Origin: Ptychodera flava
Taxonomy: Eukaryota; Hemichordata; Enteropneusta; Ptychoderidae
NCBI RefSeq assembly: GCF_041260155.1
Contig: NC_091944.1
Coordinates: 16,998,772 to 17,062,771 of the forward strand
Reading direction: 5' to 3'
Length of the DNA: 64,000 nt
The position numbers were made by a program, and so were the translations under genes. The notes under the pieces are model-generated. The model was not told the origin of the DNA. It did not search any database and worked only from the letters and a program-made list of their open reading frames with translations. This document shows, in pieces, positions 35,878 to 64,000 of this stretch; positions within the stretch are counted from its first letter, which is position 1, and each line of letters begins with the position of its first letter.

Positions 35878-36050
35878 AATCAACTTCATCATCATAGCTG
35901 CAACATTTGCATTATACGATGTAGATTATGACAGACATGTTTTAACTTTCATCAATCACCATCGTACCTTCTATACACTGTTTCCATCGGTCGTATGGGA
36001 CCCATACAACCTTTGAGCGCAGTTACGACGACTGTATCCCTCTAATGTTA
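35878..36050 (+). mobile_element. Family D MITE, copy 1 (left end lost)
   Basis: Shares GACATGTTTTAACTTTCATC, CATCGGTCGTATGGGA and CAACCTTTGAGCGCAGTTAC with the two other copies. Confidence 0.6.
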
Positions 36051-38439
36051 TTTTAGTTTAGTGTTTTGAACGAAAATATCGTCAAACGTCATGTCAAAAT
36101 TTTTAATATTCAACTTGCTCGTATGGATGTATGATATTATGACAATTAAATTCTGGTCCGAGTTAAGATTTATTACATGCCTCCTACATGGAACGCTCCA
36201 TAGGATTCAATGGTAACTCGTCGATGACGTCGCCATCATTTGACTGAAAGTGAACTAAAACTATTTTCAACTTGACAACTTTAGGATTTAAAAATGTTAA
36301 AATTTCATGTCATGAAGTAGAAAATAATGTTTTTAAAAATTGTGCGTAAAAAATTAATAAGCCGAATAACAGTGATTCAAATATATCAATGCGCCGTTCG
36401 ATGATGAAAATCGTTCTATTTTGCCAACAGATTTTCGTCTAACATGGAAATAAAGCCTGTTATTTTCATTTGTAAATAAACCTACAAATTTTTAGAGAAA
36501 ATCATGGAAGAGAGGCATGTAATAAAAATATTATAGCCAAAGGGTAGGTGACCAGGTGACCATTTGACCGACGTAAGGAGGGCAAATGGTCTTCTGCCCC
36601 GAGGGTACACAGTCCCATGTTTGGGCTATAATATATATAATTTGTTAAATATTACATTCATTACTGGCTAAGACTTTGGGCACCGTCATATATTAGGGGG
36701 GGGGGGGCAACTGGAAATAAAGAAACATGAAACATGTTTTATAGGACAAAACAACGAAAATATTGGTCCAAGGTACAGTTACTGTAAACTTGCATTGAAT
36801 GAAAATCCAAGACGGTCCACATCAGTGGAACTCCATTTCTCTTCTCTACTTACGATGAAACATTACACGGGCGACATGAGGGAAGTACTCATGATGACAC
36901 GTCAGAGTCAATGGATAAGACAAAAACAAAAAGAAGTAGATCTGGAGACGGAAAGATGAGTAAGAGAGTATACCCGCAGGAAAATAGCAATGGATAAAAA
37001 AGACTGAATATAAAACATTGCCTATTCAAATAAACGGTGCGTTTCTTTAATCACTGAAAGTGCATTTTCGTTCTTGAAATAACGTCAAATTCTCTTTGGA
37101 CCTTCAACATTTTATGCTGTCTTTTGTGAAGTGCCAGATAGTTTATAATTAAGTCGACAGAATGCAGTGCCTTATTGCAACGCCGAGTTGCAGCCAACTG
37201 TTTCCAAACTTGGTTGACACACATGCGAGTAACAAGTGGGAAATCAGTTTATGAGAAAACAGAACACGAATTTAAAAGTGACTTGACTGATCAGACGAGA
37301 TTTTTGCATCGGTTCGTTAAAGTATATTATCTGTGTTATGGTATATCTTACACACTACTGAATACAAGTGAGAAGATAGCTCTTATCACACACAATACGT
37401 ATTTTCACCCACTTTGCTTTGTCTGTTCATAACAGATTTAGTCAGTAAAAATCATGTTTACAGTATCTCTGTTTTCAAGAGCCTTCAAATTTTCACTTTT
37501 TTGTTAGCGTGTGCCATATGGGGCATGTTTTGCATCACTAGTTTTAACCTACTTTGCTTGATAGTAAAAGATGAACTTGAAATTCTACAACGAGAATGAA
37601 AAATTAGGTGGGTGTACACTGCAGGCTTATGAGCATCAAAAGTATTTTCCTTCATGGCCCTGTATAAAGTATCGTCAGCATCGTCAAACTACCAGCGATA
37701 CTGGAAGAACCTCGACGAGAAGACTGTAGATAAATTGATTCCACTGGTCTACACAGGAAAACACACCTTGACGCTTAGCACATGGGGAATCTCTTCATCT
37801 CAACTCGCTGACGGATCGTTTCTTGTCAGTCATTGGGTGTTAGCAATATCACGTGATACTATCATGATGCCTCATTTGATAATTTGAAACAGTTAACTCC
37901 AATTCAAGTCGATGCAGTGGACGGCAATGAACACCTTGTCCACGCAGCTACTGCGTGTTACATCAAATTGTACAAGGAGTGCTTGGTTGATCATTATCCC
38001 ATTTCGGAAATCACAGTGTAAATGATATGAATGAGACGGACAAGGTTTACACATTAAAGTAAACACAGGTGTTGATATGTTCAAAAAATTATGACCGTAA
38101 AATTGGATCTCGTCCGAGGAATTAGGAAAAATATCACCCGGGGTTAGATCGAAAGCGCTGTCATCTCGCATTGGTAAAACAGCAGGCCACAGTAAAGCTA
38201 AAGTAACTGGGAACTCCACTGTTGAAAGTGTAGTTGTTAAGGGACACGTTTATCTCCTGTCACAATTGCTGAGTAACTCGGTGACAATGTCTTTTTTCAG
38301 CTACTGAATATTTCAGATTTCGTTTCTGGGAAAAGTTGTGGGGGTGAAGCTGGGTTCCCAAATGGAAGGATTGTACCGACAAGAAACAAATACTTAAAAT
38401 TCCACAGACTGAGTATACACCCCAAAACAGATAATGATA

Positions 38440-38775
38440 AAATTTTCTTTGATTTTTTTTTCTCATGGAAACGTTGGCCCATTCACTTTCATGATCAAGA
38501 ATTTAAAAAAAACCAGGAGTCACGGTGCATATTCAGGGACATGTAGGACAAGTCACCACAAATTACCCACAAGTTTACCGATGTTTGAAATACTAAGTTG
38601 CGTCCACACCAGTATTAACTTTCGGGAAAAGATACATTTTCAATTTTCAGAAAAGAAAGACGGTGAAAACTTAATTGATTTCCAAGGCTTAATCATGATT
38701 CGACACAAGCAGCAGATTTAGAATGGTTTTGTTACAATTTGAGATTACAAAAGTATGTCCCCGAGGCGCATAGAT
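38440..38775 (+). mobile_element. Family B MITE, copy 6 (diverged)
   Basis: Internal CAGGAGTCACGGTGCATATT and TTTACCGATGTTTGAAATAC match the family. The right end reads TATGTCCCCGAGGCGCATAG. Confidence 0.5.
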
Positions 38776-38790
38776 AGACCATTTAGGACC

Positions 38791-38791
<1 letters not shown>

Positions 38792-38881
<90 letters not shown>
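38792..38881. repeat. (TA)n-(GT)n compound microsatellite
   Basis: (TA)n to about 38844, then (GT)n to 38881, about 840 nt before the signal-peptide exon. Confidence 0.96.
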
Positions 38882-38884
<3 letters not shown>

Positions 38885-39722
38885 GATTTTATAGAAATAG
38901 GTTAATTAATGGCACGGGAAGGCGTACCTCTGACAGAAGAACGGACCGACGGACATATAGCGACAAAAACAAATATAGAGAGAGTATGCTTTATATGAAT
39001 TTGTCAATCAGCTGTGTCCACATAATGTTCGAAACCGGCGGGAATTAGGATGGTTAAAAAAAATATTTGACCCGTATATTTAATATTTTGTTTTTAACCT
39101 ATTGAAATCATTTAAAATTCTACTTGACGATGGACGTGCCGACAATGGTATAGCACGTCTTCAAATTCTTCATTACTTATGATAAAACTGAAAGCGAAAA
39201 GCAATGATTGGCAGGTTTTCCAACCGCACTTACAATCTAGATATCGTCTGTACATAGGACGTAAGTGCAGCCAGGTCAAGTACACTTACCTGAATATGAT
39301 TTATACATTGTGAAACTTTTTCAACCAATCAGTGGCGAGACGATCAACCAATCAGTGATGAGATGATGCCTTGTCATCATAGAAACGGCCGTCGGTCAGT
39401 AAATTGCAGGAAGTACAGGGTATCCTCAATATATATTTACGTGGCAATCTACGTCATACTAGGGTATTTTTCACTTATTTTAAGCCTAAAATATCAATAA
39501 ATTACAAAATCAAACACTCATTCCCGTATCAACGAGATCGAGGAGATAGGTGCTAAACGTGCCACGGAACTCAGATAAGGATTGGAAAAGTCGCTTTCGA
39601 ATCATTTAGAGTTTGAGCATCAAATAGCTCGCTCTATCTGGCCAAGACAGCGTTTTCCGACGGACTGGACATCGACTGGACGAGAAAACCACTTCACAGC
39701 TACAAACTACACTGAAGTTAGC

Positions 39723-63808
<24,086 letters not shown>

Positions 63809-64000
63809 GTAAGTATTAAGTAATTCTCGTCTTGGCTGTGTGACTGGGTGCTGTTTACTGAATTTTCTACACCGGGTCGATTGTTCCCGAGGCTGTCTTT
63901 CGCCAAGTCAAGTGATATATTCATTGCCTTGATAAAGTTTGTGAGCGATGCATGCGTGATAGCGAGTGTGTGCGTATGTGTGTGTGCGAGTGCTTAATGA

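Larger units (their letters stand above)
36051..39722. other. Upstream region of the VWF/mucin-like gene
   Basis: Contains a G-run (36,698-36,706), a family B element and a (TA)n-(GT)n microsatellite. No coding sequence and no clear core promoter were found; the 5' UTR is unresolved. Confidence 0.5.

Noticed and set aside
39582..39722. Upstream in-frame ATG extending exon 1 by 47 codons
   Set aside because: The extension is hydrophilic and would leave the obvious signal peptide internal.

Overview
The window is eukaryotic (metazoan) genomic DNA. Genes are split by GT-AG introns up to about 15 kb long, there is no operon-like packing, microsatellites ((TA)n, (GA)n, (TG)n, (TTTA)n, tetranucleotides) are abundant, and there are many short inverted-repeat transposon remnants plus a Penelope-like retroelement. 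A gene with the D1-D2-D'-D3 layout of von Willebrand factor/gel-forming mucins/otogelin next to an invertebrate-type pinocchio-like gene suggests an invertebrate, most likely a marine deuterostome such as a hemichordate, echinoderm or cephalochordate. That placement is inference.

Layout. 1-8 kb: no convincing gene; microsatellites and one 441-bp TIR element. 8.4-26.7 kb: a four-exon minus-strand gene, rebuilt here from splice sites and reading phase, encoding a 179-residue cysteine-rich protein resembling insect Pinocchio. Its third intron is about 15.5 kb and is crowded with MITE-like repeats, a long hairpin and tandem duplications. 27-33 kb: no gene recognised; a 36-bp-arm hairpin and tetranucleotide arrays. 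33.2-35.8 kb: a possible small plus-strand gene ending in a CxxC...CxxC zinc-ribbon-like exon (weak), overlapped by a minus-strand degenerate ORF with GSNAC and DSHTHG motifs, probably of mobile-element origin. 36-39.7 kb: repeats and microsatellites.

39.7-63.8 kb: the main gene, plus strand, running off the right edge. I assembled 20 coding exons (3,696 nt, 1,232 codons, every phase consistent): signal peptide, short linker, three EGF domains, an acidic then Thr-rich linker, VWD1-C8-1-TIL1-E1, VWD2-C8-2-TIL2-E2, TIL'-E', and the first part of VWD3. This is the multimerising N-terminal half of the VWF/mucin plan, with CGLC motifs in both D1 and D2, and suggests a secreted, disulfide-linked mucus or matrix polymer. 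Intron 18 holds an antisense, frameshifted Penelope-like element (reverse transcriptase plus GIY-YIG endonuclease) whose 3' end carries a hammerhead-ribozyme-like core.

Repeats. At least four families of short inverted-repeat elements recur (called A, B, C and D here), with two very short palindromic families (E and F). Family A has TTAA on both sides and CCCTTTGAG-like ends, the hallmark of piggyBac-type non-autonomous elements. Several sit within tens of bases of coding exons. All calls were made by eye, and coordinates of degenerate repeats are approximate.
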